DNA of 64,000 nt, from assembly GCF_018449545.1 (NCBI RefSeq), contig NZ_JAAVUR010000017.1, positions 1 to 64,000 of the forward strand, given 5' to 3'. Position 1 is the stretch's first letter. Every line of letters begins with the position of its first letter. The position numbers were made by a program, and so were the translations under genes. A model generated the notes under the pieces. The model was not told the DNA's origin. It did not search any database and saw only the letters and a program-made list of their open reading frames with translations. Of this stretch, positions 51,485 through 61,307 are shown piece after piece. The stretch is from Granulicella sp. dw_53. GTDB lineage: Bacteria; Acidobacteriota; Terriglobia; Terriglobales; Acidobacteriaceae.

Positions 51485-52492
51485 ATGAGTTCCGAGAACC
51501 CGATTTCGCGCCGTGATCTTGTCACCCATCTGGGAGTAGGCATCGCTGGCGCGGCGCTTACGGCTGCGGCTCCTTCAGCGCACGCCCAGACGGCTAGCGG
51601 CGCTACGGCTGCACCATTTGCCGACCCGACGGCAAAGTATCCAAAACCGCCGTATCCGGGACAATCGCAGCCGTGGCCCGGACTCGCCAGTAAGATGAAT
51701 CCTCGCCCCGATCACGGCGAAACTAGTTACAAGGGCTCGGGGCGCCTCACTGGTCGCAAAGCGCTCATCACGGGTGGCGATTCCGGCATGGGACGTGCAG
51801 CTGCCATCGCCTATGCACGGGAAGGTGCCGATGTTGTCATCAGCTATTACCCCACCGAGGAGCCCGATGCAACCGAAGTCATTCAGTTAATCAGAGCCGA
51901 AGGTCGCAAAGCTATCCCCATCCCCGGCGACCTACGCGAGGAGAGCTACTGTAAGGATCTTGTCGCGAAGGCGTTGGCGGCACTGGGAGGGCTGGATATC
52001 ATCGTGTCCAACGCTGGGCGTCAGCAGCAATGTGAAGACCTCCTCCAACTCACTACGGAGGCTTTCGACGCGACGATGAAGACCAATATCTATGCTCCGT
52101 TTTGGATCATCAAGGCTGCACTTCCGCATCTGCGCCCAGGCTCATGCATCATTGCCACCACCTCCGAACAGGCCTATGATCCCGCGGGAAACCTCTATGA
52201 CTATGCTCAGACGAAGGCTGCGACTATGAACTACGTGAAGTCCCTTTCGAAGCAATTCGGTCCTAAGGGCATTCGTGTCAATGGCGTTGCGCCCGGTCCG
52301 ATATGGACGCCACTGCAAGTCTCAGGCGGAGCTACCCAGGACCACTTGATTCACTTCGGCGAAACCTATCCGTTGCGCCGGGCAGGGCAGCCAGCTGAGC
52401 TCGCAAGCATATACGTCCAACTCGCCGCGAACGACGCCAGCTACACCACCGGCAACATCTATGGTGCAGGTGGGGGCGGAGGCCAGCCATAA
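51485..52492 (+). CDS. Tat-signal SDR oxidoreductase (YghA/GSP39-like)
   Basis: Short-chain dehydrogenase of 335 residues with a Tat-like leader (SRRDLVTHLGVGIAGAALTA, ending AHAQ). A proline-rich segment KYPKPPYPGQSQPWPG follows, typical of the YghA/YhdF subgroup. The cofactor loop is ITGGDSGMGRAAAIAYAREG, the NAG motif is VSNAGRQQQ, and the catalytic Tyr and Lys are in LYDYAQTKAATMNYVKSL. The subgroup is normally cytoplasmic and stress-induced; a Tat leader on it is notable and suggests a periplasmic enzyme exported with bound NAD(P). AGGAG precedes the ATG. Its substrate is unknown. Confidence 0.88.
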   Translation: MSSENPISRRDLVTHLGVGIAGAALTAAAPSAHAQTASGATAAPFADPTAKYPKPPYPGQSQPWPGLASKMNPRPDHGETSYKGSGRLTGRKALITGGDSGMGRAAAIAYAREGADVVISYYPTEEPDATEVIQLIRAEGRKAIPIPGDLREESYCKDLVAKALAALGGLDIIVSNAGRQQQCEDLLQLTTEAFDATMKTNIYAPFWIIKAALPHLRPGSCIIATTSEQAYDPAGNLYDYAQTKAATMNYVKSLSKQFGPKGIRVNGVAPGPIWTPLQVSGGATQDHLIHFGETYPLRRAGQPAELASIYVQLAANDASYTTGNIYGAGGGGGQP

Positions 52493-53255
52493 GTGTTACT
52501 TGGTTCTCCGAACCTGATCGATCGGGCAAGTCCACTGCTAGCGTGTCGTGGTGGGACGAAGGCAGCAATCGATCTAAGCACTTAAGCTTCTGATTTTCTA
52601 GATAGGACGTCTTCACGAGCCCAACGAATGGCGTTTATATGCAGATTTCAGGGATGGGCATATGACTGACGCGATCCAAATCGGATAAACCAATATTTTG
52701 AAGACACGATCAGTGTAGAGCGAACTTCGAGAAAGCGTTGGCGACCTTCGGAAATGCGCGAGAACAGACGGAAGTGGAAGCTATGTTATCCGTTGCTTCA
52801 GTAAAGGCGAAGACCCACAATGAGCGGTTAGAGGCCCTCCCCAAAGAAACGTGGTGGCACGCCATCTGAAGAAATGACTTTATTAGCAGAGATGTTGGCC
52901 TTTTCGCCGTTGAGCGTACAGATCGGACAGGGTGCGCCGAAAAGAATACTCAACACGTCTTGTAACGCCCTGCTAAAAACGGTAGGGATCGAAATAGCCT
53001 CTCCCCAAAAGGTCGTGAGTTTTTCGACTGCATTGTGTCTTCCGAACGTCCATATGATTCTTCATCCTGTGTAACCCGGTTCTTGATAAGAGCAAGAAGT
53101 GATTGTCGAGTCAGCATGTGGTGCCGATGTGTCCATACAAGTGCTTCGCAAAATATTACCTAAGAGGTAATTGCTGTGCCTCTGCTTCTCTTCGATACTA
53201 AGTCAGTAGTCGTACAGAATCTTCTGCGACGCTACAGATCACAGAGGAGAATTAC
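52493..53255. other. Gene-free stretch
   Basis: About 760 bases with no recognisable gene. Short ORFs (52874-53074 and others) lack family character. Possibly gene debris plus the promoter of the CMD gene. Confidence 0.35.
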
Positions 53256-53804
53256 ATGCCAAACTATCCGACTCACACGCTTGCTTCGGCGCCCGAGAAC
53301 TCGAAGTATGGGCTTGAACTTCTTCAGCAGAAGTTTGGTGCTATACCAAATATCGCGGCCGCCATTGCAAATTCGCCGAAACTCATCAACTCTCTCGTTG
53401 GCGTATTTCAGCAGGTCCACAGCAGCAGCCTCACTGAGCAGGAGATTCAAATTGTTCTTCTTACAGATGCAGTGGCGAACTCTTGTGCCTATGCCGTAGC
53501 GTTTCATACGGCGCTGGCGCACCAGCAGGGAGTGAGCTTGGAAGAGACTGATGAGATTCGAGAGCGGGGCATGCCCACGGACAAGCGGTTTGCTGCACTT
53601 TCCACTCTGGCAAAGGGGCTCATTGAGAAACGTGGGCACTTGAGCGACTCGGAACTCGATACGTTCATTGCTGCCGGCTTCACGAAGGAACAGATTCTGG
53701 AGGTTATCGCTATCGTGGCAGCTTCGACGATCACAAACTACTTTGCAACTATCGCCAATCCGCCACTGGATGCCCCCTTTCAGCAGTATACTTGGCGAGC
53801 TTAA
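53256..53804 (+). CDS. Carboxymuconolactone decarboxylase/AhpD-like protein, second Cys missing
   Basis: A 182-residue all-helical protein of the CMD/AhpD superfamily (peroxidase-related group). The core is LTDAVANSCAYAVAFHTALA. In AhpD-like enzymes this site is CxxCxxxH; here the second Cys is Ala, leaving Cys and His, so disulfide-based peroxidase reduction is not expected by the usual route. FGAIPNIAAAIANSPKLIN at the N-terminus and EQILEVIAIVAASTITNYF at the C-terminus are typical. AGAGGAG precedes the ATG. An XRE regulator follows 78 bases later on the same strand and may control it. Confidence 0.87.
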   Translation: MPNYPTHTLASAPENSKYGLELLQQKFGAIPNIAAAIANSPKLINSLVGVFQQVHSSSLTEQEIQIVLLTDAVANSCAYAVAFHTALAHQQGVSLEETDEIRERGMPTDKRFAALSTLAKGLIEKRGHLSDSELDTFIAAGFTKEQILEVIAIVAASTITNYFATIANPPLDAPFQQYTWRA

Positions 53805-53882
53805 AAGGTATAGATGAAATCGCCACAAGTCAGCTATTGGTCGACCCCGTCGTCCGGTTAACTTTGACAAGAGGAGATCGTA

Positions 53883-54662
53883 ATGGGAACGCATTCTAGC
53901 CACGCAATTCCTCAGCTCGGCGACTTGCTGCGCTATTGGAGACAGGAGCGTGGCAAGAGTCAGCTCGATCTCTCTATGGATACCGGCATCTCGCAGCGTC
54001 ATTTGAGCTTTGTGGAAAGAGGGCGGAGTGCTCCCAGTCGGGAGTTCCTTTCGACCGTTGGCGAAGCTTTGAACATTCCTCTACGCGAACAAAATGTTCT
54101 ACTGCTTGCGTCGGGATACGCCGCACAGTACAGCGAGCCGAGCATGGATGGCGAGCAAATGGCGATCGTGATCCGGGCAATCGATCGGATGCTGCAGCAA
54201 CATGAGCCGCATCCTGCGCTCGTGCTGGATCGCCATTGGAACGTGGTGCGAACTAATGAGGCTGCACCGCGCTTCTTCGGTTCATTCGTCGATCTGGACA
54301 ATAGACCAAAGCCGCGGAATCTCCTTGACCTGATGTTCGACCCTGGGGGGATGCGGCCCTTTATCGAAGAGTGGGAAAGGGTCGCGGCCGGCCTGCTGCA
54401 AAGGGTGCGGCGGGAAGCGGTAGGACAGGTGCTCGATTCGGAACTCCTAGAACTGCTGAAGCGGTTGAAGCAATATCCCGGGGTTGCAGGGTTGAAGCCG
54501 TTGCTCACATACCAAAGTCCTGTACTGCCCATCACGTTTCGACGAGACAATCAGCGTTTCTCCTACTTTTCTCTGATCACAACAGTCGGGATGCCCCAGT
54601 GCATCACCGCGCAGGAACTGCGCGTGGAGTGCATGTTCCCAACTGACGCAGAAGGGAGATAG
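53883..54662 (+). CDS. XRE family regulator with MmyB-like ligand domain
   Basis: A 259-residue regulator. The N-terminal HTH is LGDLLRYWRQERGKSQLDLS, then MDTGISQRHLSFVERGRSAP (residues about 10-55). The C-terminal MmyB-like domain shows the block LDRHWNVVRTNEAAPRFF, NLLDLMFDPGGMRPFIEEWE and QRFSYFSLITTVGMPQCITA. Such proteins, common in Actinobacteria and also found in other soil bacteria, often regulate an adjacent SDR or CMD-type gene and bind a fatty-acid-like ligand. It lies downstream of the CMD gene and ahead of a DinB gene. AGAGGAG precedes its ATG. Confidence 0.9.
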   Translation: MGTHSSHAIPQLGDLLRYWRQERGKSQLDLSMDTGISQRHLSFVERGRSAPSREFLSTVGEALNIPLREQNVLLLASGYAAQYSEPSMDGEQMAIVIRAIDRMLQQHEPHPALVLDRHWNVVRTNEAAPRFFGSFVDLDNRPKPRNLLDLMFDPGGMRPFIEEWERVAAGLLQRVRREAVGQVLDSELLELLKRLKQYPGVAGLKPLLTYQSPVLPITFRRDNQRFSYFSLITTVGMPQCITAQELRVECMFPTDAEGR

Positions 54663-54788
54663 CAGTCTATAAGGCATCGTAAAATTGACGTTTCGAGGTG
54701 CAGCCTTGAGTCGGCAACGGCTGTCGGGAGCCTATGACCCTGTCCGTGAATGTTACGGCCGATAAAATGTGGAAGAGGAGCGTTGCCA

Positions 54789-55304
54789 ATGCTAGCGGTT
54801 TTCCCCTGGATTGAACGAAGCTTTAACTTCGATTGCCCGAGATGGATGTACCCAAATCTCGTTGAAAGAATCCGTGGAGGGCCGGCACGAGCGGAAGAGG
54901 CCGTAAGGGATGTGCCTGTCTCCCTGCTGGCCAAACGGCTGGGGACCTCTTGGTCTATTCAGGAAAATATCGGACACTTGTTAGACATTGAGCCCCTCAT
55001 GTCAGGGCGATTGGATGACTTTACAAACGGCCTTTTGCAACTCAGGGCATGGGAAGAGACCAACAGAGCCACCTGGCAAGCAGATCACAACGCCAAATCC
55101 ATTCGAGAGTTATTGGCTAGATTTCGCGACGCGAGGTCGAGACTTGTAGAACGCTTCGACGCTCTTGATGATTCGCTAGTCGAACGGACAGCATTTCATC
55201 CACGCCTCAACCGGCAAATGCGAGTAATCGATCTCGTTTATTTCATCGCGGAGCACGACGAGTATCATCTTGCAAAGATCACGGCGATCAAACAGCAAAG
55301 ATAG
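54789..55304 (+). CDS. DinB family protein
   Basis: A 171-residue four-helix-bundle protein of the DinB/YfiT-like superfamily, whose members use a metal-binding His triad for thiol transfer or have unknown roles. The ATG at 54789 follows GAGGAG; a longer frame from 54750 is less likely. Landmarks: TSWSIQENIGHLLDIEPLM (first His), then RLVERFDALDDSLVERTAFH, and LVYFIAEHDEYHLAKITAIK with the paired His of helix 4. It follows the XRE gene on the same strand after 126 bases. Confidence 0.85.
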   Translation: MLAVFPWIERSFNFDCPRWMYPNLVERIRGGPARAEEAVRDVPVSLLAKRLGTSWSIQENIGHLLDIEPLMSGRLDDFTNGLLQLRAWEETNRATWQADHNAKSIRELLARFRDARSRLVERFDALDDSLVERTAFHPRLNRQMRVIDLVYFIAEHDEYHLAKITAIKQQR

Positions 55305-55499
55305 AGGATCAGAGGTATTGAAAACGTTATCCATGCACAACTTTGCCGGCTCGTGTGGTCTGAACCAGAAACAAGAGCGCCAATGACGTTCGCCCTGAGC
55401 ATTCCGGGCTGACAAATCCGCTAGTCGCTTATCCTGCAGGAAGGGTACTTTCGAATGCCATCGACAAGAAGATTTTTGACCTCTCTGTTAAACTCGAAC

Positions 55500-55858
55500 G
55501 GTGATGATGAGATCGTTCGTCGTTCGTCGCCATCCAGCGGTTTCCGTTAGAGGACCGGGCAAACACGGATGGATATCGATTGACCCAAAAAGGAGAGGAG
55601 CTGACGCCAGTGATGCTTTCCCTCATGCAATGGGGAGATCGATGGCTCGCGCCCAACGGGAAAGTTCCGATTCTGATAGTCGAAAATTCTACGGGAAGCC
55701 GATCGAACCTGTTCAACTACGTGCTAAAGGAGGTCGCTCACTGTCATTTCGTGAGGTGCGCTTTGAGCCTGGACCTGGAGCGACCGCGAAGACGAAAGCT
55801 AGTATTCAAAGCCGCAATGAACGTGTTTTGGGGCAGGGTTGACGAAGCGCGGAACTAA
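55500..55858 (+). pseudogene. HxlR family regulator, C-terminal fragment
   Basis: The end of an HxlR-type winged-helix regulator can be read as LEDRANTDGYRLTQKGEELT and PVMLSLMQWGDRWLAPNGKV, then VENSTG, the usual wing and C-terminal helix. The front of the HTH is missing: upstream codons lead into unrelated sequence with stops (55429-55500 region). After NSTG the frame continues for 60 residues without resemblance. Only about 45 of about 110 family residues are present, so this is a remnant. Confidence 0.65.
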
Positions 55859-56341
55859 CGAATCGTCGCATTAAACTAAATGTGTAGCAGACTTTATCTC
55901 TAGTAAACGAGTCAACGGCGCAGGTCTGCGCGAAGCTCACGCACTCTCCGTCCCAATCGTTCACGCAAGAGTGTTCGTACGCTGCGTCGTGTAACTGACT
56001 TCGGCTTTGTTCGCTTTGAGGTTGTTACCGTGTAGAAGAGAATTGCGCGTGCTCCACACCTAAATTCTGAAAGTAGGCGAATGGCGATTTGCCGAGTCTT
56101 GTCTTGATAGACAATCTTACTGACAGTCTTTCCTCGACACTAGCCGTTGTTAGGCAGGAATGGTTCGTGCTTTGGGAGAATGGCTTCGTGCGATCATTGC
56201 GGTGAGGCTGCCGTGGTTCCCGGGCAATAGGGGCGAACGCACATTGCTGGACTTTGCATCTCAAAAGCATTCAAATGCTGTTCATTTAGATGGCGGACTA
56301 TATAGATAGCATAAGTAAGAGAATGAACTATCTCGATCAAA
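55859..56341. other. Gene-free stretch before glgP
   Basis: About 480 bases. No recognisable gene; a minus-strand ORF at 56025-56270 lacks family character. The AT-rich part near 56275-56335 may hold the glgP promoter. Confidence 0.35.
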
Positions 56342-58834
56342 ATGGGAGCGAACATGGTGGGTGGATCTTCGAAGTCTGAAAATATCGAAAGTCACGATAT
56401 GAGTTCCAATGCCGATCTCAAGCAAGCTTTTATCCACCATCTGAATTGCACGGTCGGCAGGTTGTTGGAGAGATCGTCTGTTCGGGACAGGTATCTGGCT
56501 GCTGCGGCAGTAGTGCGCGATCGGATGATGAAGGCTTGGACAGATACCTCTGAACTTTATATCGCTAAGGATGTTCGGGTGGTTGGCTATCTTTCGGCGG
56601 AGTTTCTGCTAGGTCCTCAACTCGGCAACAACCTGTTGAATCTTGGCATCACCGAAGAATTGCGGTCGGCGCTAGTCGATCTCGACATTAATCTGGACGA
56701 CTTGATCGCAGAGGAACCTGAGCCTGGCCTGGGAAATGGCGGTCTTGGAAGGCTCGCTGCTTGCTTCATGGACTCGCTCGCGACACTGTCCGTTCCTGCA
56801 ATCGGCTACGGTATCCGATACGAGTACGGCATGTTTAAACAAACGATTGAAGACGGCTGGCAGAAGGAGCTAACGGACAAGTGGCTTCAGTTCGGTAATC
56901 CGTGGGACATCCGTGACAGCAACTCGATCGTTGAGGTGAAGTTTGGTGGCTATACGGAAGCTTGGGTGGACGAGCAGGGGAAATACCGGGTTCGTTGGGT
57001 GCCCGAGCACGCGGTCATGGGGGTGCCATTCGATACCGCTATGACTGGTTATCGCAATGGTGTCGCCAATCGCTTGCGGTTGTGGGAGGCTCAGGCGACA
57101 GAATCCTTTGACTTCGAACGCTTCAACACTGGGGATTATCTGGGAGCAGTGCAACAGAAGATGATGTCGGAGACAATCTCCGAGGTGCTCTACCCAAACG
57201 ATGAGAAGATTGCAGGCAAAGAGCTGAGATTGATGCAGCAGTTCTTCTTTACTTCATGCTCGCTGCAGGACATGATCCGCATACATCTGCAGCAGGGCCG
57301 AGACCTGAAAGAGTTTCATCAGAAGTGGGCAGTGCAATTGAATGACACGCATCCTTCGATCGGTATCGCCGAGTTGATGCGGCTGTTGATAGATGAGCAC
57401 GATCTGGACTGGGATAGCGCTTGGAATACGACGCAGCAGACCTTTGGCTATACGAACCATACGTTATTGCCTGAGGCGCTCGAACGCTGGCCGATCCCGC
57501 TCTTCAGCCATCTCTTGCCGCGTCACATGGAGATCGTGTACGAGATCAATCGCCGATTCTTAGAGGAGGTGGAACATGATTATCCTGGCGATCTCGATCT
57601 GATCAGAGATGTCTCTCTGATCGAGGAATCCGGGGATCGTTCGGTGCGCATGGCAAACCTTGCTACGGTGGGGAGCCATTCGATAAATGGCGTAGCGGAA
57701 CTGCATACGAGATTGCTCGAAGAAGATCTGCTCCATAGTTTCTATCGGCTCTATCCCAAACGGTTTAGTAACCAAACGAATGGGGTAACGCCGCGGCGTT
57801 GGATTGCGCTCTGCAACCCGCGCATGGCTGCTTTGGTCACGCAGGCCATTGGAGATGGGTGGATCACCGATCTGGACCAACTTCGGAAGCTCGAGCCGTT
57901 TGTCGAAGATGCATCCTTTGTGAAGGGCTGGCGCGATATGCAGCGCGATACCAAAGCAGATCTCGCTGGCTACATTCAACAGACGACCGGAATCGTCACT
58001 GACCCTCATGCGATCTTCAGTGTTCAGGTAAAACGGATACACGAGTACAAACGGCAGCATCTTAACGTACTCCATATCCTGACGCTCTATCTGCAGATCA
58101 AGCGGAATAAAGACGTTGAGATGGCTCCTCGAGTATTTCTTTTTGGTGGCAAGTCGGCGCCCGGCTATGTGATGGCGAAACTCATCATCAAGCTGATCAA
58201 CTCGGTCGCAGATTTGGTCAACAATGACCCTGACGTAAGAGGCAGACTAAAGGTCGTATTTCTCCCGAACTTCAATGTCACCCTCGGTCAGCGCATCTAC
58301 CCGGCGGCTGACCTGGCCGAACAGATCTCTACAGCAGGGAAGGAGGCCTCTGGGACAGGATGCATGAAATTTGCAATGAACGGGGCAGTCACTATTGGGA
58401 CACTAGATGGTGCCAACATCGAGATCCGAAATGAGGTTGGGGAAGAAAACTTCTTTCTATTCGGGTTGACCTCGGAAGAGGCTACGCGGGAGCAGCAGAA
58501 CGGCTATCGACCCTACGATCTCTATCAACAGAACGATCTCTTGCGAGAGGTGTTGGACGGCCTTTCCTCAGGCAGATTCTCTAAAGGCGACGCCGACGTC
58601 TTTCGGCCCTTGGTTCAGTCTTTATTGGAGCAGGATGCCTACATGCTTCTTGCCGATTACCAGTCCTACGTGGACACACAGCAACGCGTTAGCGAGGCTT
58701 ACCAGGATCACGATCGATGGACACGCATGTCGATGCTCAACTCAGCTCGCTCCGGGAAGTTCTCCTCCGACCGTACGATACGGGAATATTGCGCCGAGAT
58801 ATGGAAGACTGGTCCGCCAACCAGGACGGCTTGA
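56342..58834 (+). CDS. glgP: Glycogen/starch/alpha-glucan phosphorylase
   Basis: GT35 enzyme that phosphorolyses alpha-1,4-glucans to glucose 1-phosphate in the cytoplasm. The 830-residue protein is full length. Landmarks: VVGYLSAEFLLGPQLGNNLL, EPEPGLGNGGLGRLAACFMD, YGIRYEYGMFKQTIEDGWQ, VQLNDTHPSIGIAELMRLL, VQVKRIHEYKRQHLNVLHIL, and the PLP site EASGTGCMKFAMNGAVTIGT with Lys about residue 676. A second ATG at 56354, preceded by GGGAG, could be the true start. No other glycogen genes are in the window, so its use (glycogen or maltodextrin) is open. Confidence 0.96.
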   Translation: MGANMVGGSSKSENIESHDMSSNADLKQAFIHHLNCTVGRLLERSSVRDRYLAAAAVVRDRMMKAWTDTSELYIAKDVRVVGYLSAEFLLGPQLGNNLLNLGITEELRSALVDLDINLDDLIAEEPEPGLGNGGLGRLAACFMDSLATLSVPAIGYGIRYEYGMFKQTIEDGWQKELTDKWLQFGNPWDIRDSNSIVEVKFGGYTEAWVDEQGKYRVRWVPEHAVMGVPFDTAMTGYRNGVANRLRLWEAQATESFDFERFNTGDYLGAVQQKMMSETISEVLYPNDEKIAGKELRLMQQFFFTSCSLQDMIRIHLQQGRDLKEFHQKWAVQLNDTHPSIGIAELMRLLIDEHDLDWDSAWNTTQQTFGYTNHTLLPEALERWPIPLFSHLLPRHMEIVYEINRRFLEEVEHDYPGDLDLIRDVSLIEESGDRSVRMANLATVGSHSINGVAELHTRLLEEDLLHSFYRLYPKRFSNQTNGVTPRRWIALCNPRMAALVTQAIGDGWITDLDQLRKLEPFVEDASFVKGWRDMQRDTKADLAGYIQQTTGIVTDPHAIFSVQVKRIHEYKRQHLNVLHILTLYLQIKRNKDVEMAPRVFLFGGKSAPGYVMAKLIIKLINSVADLVNNDPDVRGRLKVVFLPNFNVTLGQRIYPAADLAEQISTAGKEASGTGCMKFAMNGAVTIGTLDGANIEIRNEVGEENFFLFGLTSEEATREQQNGYRPYDLYQQNDLLREVLDGLSSGRFSKGDADVFRPLVQSLLEQDAYMLLADYQSYVDTQQRVSEAYQDHDRWTRMSMLNSARSGKFSSDRTIREYCAEIWKTGPPTRTA

Positions 58835-58948
58835 TCCCGATATTGAAACCCGTAAGGGGCGATACCCTCAGAATTAGAATTATCTTGCGTTTAACATTTC
58901 ATTCTTATTCGGGACGGTACTCTCGGTGAGTCATCATCTGGAGGTCTC

Positions 58949-59452
58949 TTGCGTCTTTCATTCTTGTCCCTTGCATTGTCCGGTCTCCTTCTACTGCCTG
59001 CTGCTGCGCAGGCTGATACCTTCAACTTCAACGCTATCGGCTCTGGTGGTGGATTCAGTGGATCTGGCGTGCTCACAGCATCGAACAATGGAGATGGTTC
59101 TTATACCATCAACGCAATGAGTGGAAGCGGTATAACTGGCCTTATCGCGGCCGATGGTTTTTTCGGAAACGATAATCTGCTCTTTCCCACCGCTTCGAGA
59201 TTGTTGGATGTCAATGGCTTTGCTTTTACTCAGGTTCTAGCTGGAGTCACGTATTCGGTCAATATCTTCTCTACGGTAGCCGGATACGAAGCCATCAGCC
59301 TGGGCTCCGACGGGGACTTCGAGGACGCGCCAGTCACCTTCACCCTGACAAACACTTCTGCGGTTGCTCCCGAGCCCTCCAGTCTGTTCTTGCTCGGCTC
59401 CGGCATCTTGGCTGCTGCTGCTACCCAGATACGCCGGCGTTTGAACGTCTGA
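58949..59452 (+). CDS. PEP-CTERM sorting-domain protein
   Basis: Exported protein of 167 residues starting at a TTG with GGAGG five bases upstream. Signal peptide ends near AAAQA. The body is Gly/Ser/Asn-rich beta structure (FNAIGSGGGFSGSGVLTAS), without Cys. The C-terminus has PEPSSLFLLGSGILAAAATQ followed by RRR, a classical PEP-CTERM sorting signal that an exosortase (EpsH-like) would cut to place the protein on the surface or in the matrix. No exosortase gene is in the window, so it must act from elsewhere. Such proteins usually go with exopolysaccharide production. Confidence 0.88.
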   Translation: MRLSFLSLALSGLLLLPAAAQADTFNFNAIGSGGGFSGSGVLTASNNGDGSYTINAMSGSGITGLIAADGFFGNDNLLFPTASRLLDVNGFAFTQVLAGVTYSVNIFSTVAGYEAISLGSDGDFEDAPVTFTLTNTSAVAPEPSSLFLLGSGILAAAATQIRRRLNV

Positions 59453-59599
59453 ATCAGCTTTCAGGCTGGCTTCTCAGGATGGCCGGAGATCGCTTTGTAA
59501 TGGCTGGATGGATGATCATGTTTCACTCATAAGCTCGGTCGTCGGGGCACAAGCGATAAACCGGCGATACAAGGCCTTATTGTCGTCTGCGGATGGCTA

Positions 59600-59633
59600 C
59601 TGATGTGGAGTCCGCAAACGGACTCCACATCAG
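59600..59633. terminator. Perfect 15-bp hairpin between convergent genes
   Basis: CTGATGTGGAGTCCG / CGGACTCCACATCAG with loop CAAA, between the PEP-CTERM gene and the phytase-like gene. The outer GGC/GCC extends the stem past a TA bulge. No T-run on either strand, so it is a probable but unproven bidirectional terminator. Confidence 0.65.
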
Positions 59634-59649
59634 CCGAGAACTACTTGGG

Positions 59650-61044
59650 CTAATTTAGATACCCATTTCGAGCTTGTGGTACGAACACCGAACCGCCCAG
59701 ATCGGAGTCCTTAAAGCCGAACACAAAGAACTGGTTCGGATTAGAGTTGGTCACTCCACCGTAGTCCTGCAGAAAGTCGTTGTCATTCGCAACCCATATC
59801 GTATGGGTTGTGACACCGCCTACGGTAACGTCAGGACCGAAGGCCATGCCTTCGATCTTTGCAGGAATGGTACCGGTCGTGAATCCGCTGGCCGTCAGGA
59901 CGTTGACGATGTCGAGGAACAGCGTCTTGGACACCTCGTGATTGGCTGCCGTGAGTCCATCCATGTTGCTGACGTCGGTAGCCCCTGTGAGATCGATCTT
60001 GAAGAGTTGCTTGATCTTTGCCTTGGAGCCATCGCCCAGACCTTTGCCATCGCGCTCATCCACGATGAACTCATGGTTGTTCAGGGCTAGTAACTCACTA
60101 ACGCCAGATCCGGTTGTGAGACTGTAGGCGTACTCGTGCATGACTCCAGAGGTGATATCGATGGTGAGAATGCGCAGTAGATTTGCCGCTGCGCCGCCCT
60201 GATTCGCGTCCTGAATGTAGGGAGCCTGAATGATCGTCGCCAGAGTCTTTCCATCCGGGGTGATAGCCAGACCTTCAAGGCCCTTGTTTGCGGTCCGTCC
60301 GCTGGTGTTGTTGGCGATCTCAGTCGCTCCAACAGGGCTAAGGTTGCTGACGTAATACTTGCTCGGCAGTGCAAAGGTTCTTATTCGGGTTCCCTTGAAC
60401 CGGTCGAATTGATAGACATATGGACCGTATTCGTCAGAGATGAAGACGCTCATCCCATCGTTTGCAAGGCGGATGCTCTCCGGATCCAGACGAGCATCGG
60501 TTGGATCGCCCGAGTTCTGATTCGGATCGAAGTTATCCGACCGTCCAGTGAAGAAGTATTGGCCCACATAGTTAACCGAAGGCGCGCCCGAACCCACTCC
60601 CAACCCGGCCCCCGAACCGTATACCAGGGCACTTGGATTCGAGAGCAGAGTCGTTTTTTCAAGCGTAGGCGCGATGGTAAAGGGGAGACCAGAGCCCGTT
60701 GTATTGGGCTGCAGGTTCATCTTGATGGTTTGGAAGCGGTCAATATAGCTGGCTGTATCGTCGATTGCCGCGTTGTAGGAGACGGCGTTAGGCCCGCGGT
60801 CTGGCACGGCGAGGAAACGATCGGAAGAGACATAGGCAATCCCTGAGCCGAGTCCCCCTAGCAGATTGGCGGAAACTCCATTCTCCAGTGTTCCTGTCAG
60901 ACCCGAAAGGTCAGCATAGCTTCCGGCGCTGCTGGCGGTCAGTGTACCTTTTGCAAGCAGGTTTACCTGCGACTCGGCTCGATCGGCTGAAGCCACGGTA
61001 ATGAGTATGAGGGCCCGGAGAAGCAAACTCGATGAACTTTTCAC
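59650..61044 (-). CDS. Exported esterase-like phytase-domain protein
   Basis: Secreted protein of 464 residues; signal peptide to about residue 25. The body is the beta-propeller-like esterase-like activity of phytase domain: YVSSDRFLAVPDRGPNAVSY, DPESIRLANDGMSVFISDEY, GPYVYQFDRFKGTRIRTFAL, NKGLEGLAITPDGKTLATII, ELLALNNHEFIVDERDGKGL and GMAFGPDVTVGGVTTHTIWV. Such proteins are linked to phosphate-ester hydrolysis or surface functions, with little direct evidence. The acidic DERDGKG and SDEYGPY blocks suggest calcium binding. It is convergent with the PEP-CTERM gene and has AAGGAGGA before its start. Confidence 0.85.
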   Translation of the reverse strand: MKSSSSLLLRALILITVASADRAESQVNLLAKGTLTASSAGSYADLSGLTGTLENGVSANLLGGLGSGIAYVSSDRFLAVPDRGPNAVSYNAAIDDTASYIDRFQTIKMNLQPNTTGSGLPFTIAPTLEKTTLLSNPSALVYGSGAGLGVGSGAPSVNYVGQYFFTGRSDNFDPNQNSGDPTDARLDPESIRLANDGMSVFISDEYGPYVYQFDRFKGTRIRTFALPSKYYVSNLSPVGATEIANNTSGRTANKGLEGLAITPDGKTLATIIQAPYIQDANQGGAAANLLRILTIDITSGVMHEYAYSLTTGSGVSELLALNNHEFIVDERDGKGLGDGSKAKIKQLFKIDLTGATDVSNMDGLTAANHEVSKTLFLDIVNVLTASGFTTGTIPAKIEGMAFGPDVTVGGVTTHTIWVANDNDFLQDYGGVTNSNPNQFFVFGFKDSDLGGSVFVPQARNGYLN

Positions 61045-61307
61045 GATGGTAGTTCCTCCTTGGTTTGTAACTGAGCGGCAATTTTATTGCCAGTATCTGC
61101 TGCGAACATAAACGTCCCGTAAATGCTGACCTCTTTTATCGATGATGGATCAAGAGCAGCACAAGAAGCGCACGTTTGATAACTTCGTGCGGCAGACCTG
61201 CGCTTGTGGAACAGGGGGATGGCGAAGAAGTAAGGGCAGGGTGCTCTTTACTGCAATAGTTCTATGGGCACCACCATATAGATCCATCGAGATCCAGAAG
61301 AGAGACA
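61045..61307. other. Intergenic region
   Basis: About 260 bases without a supported gene; a short plus-strand ORF (61142-61336) is not recognised. Confidence 0.35.
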
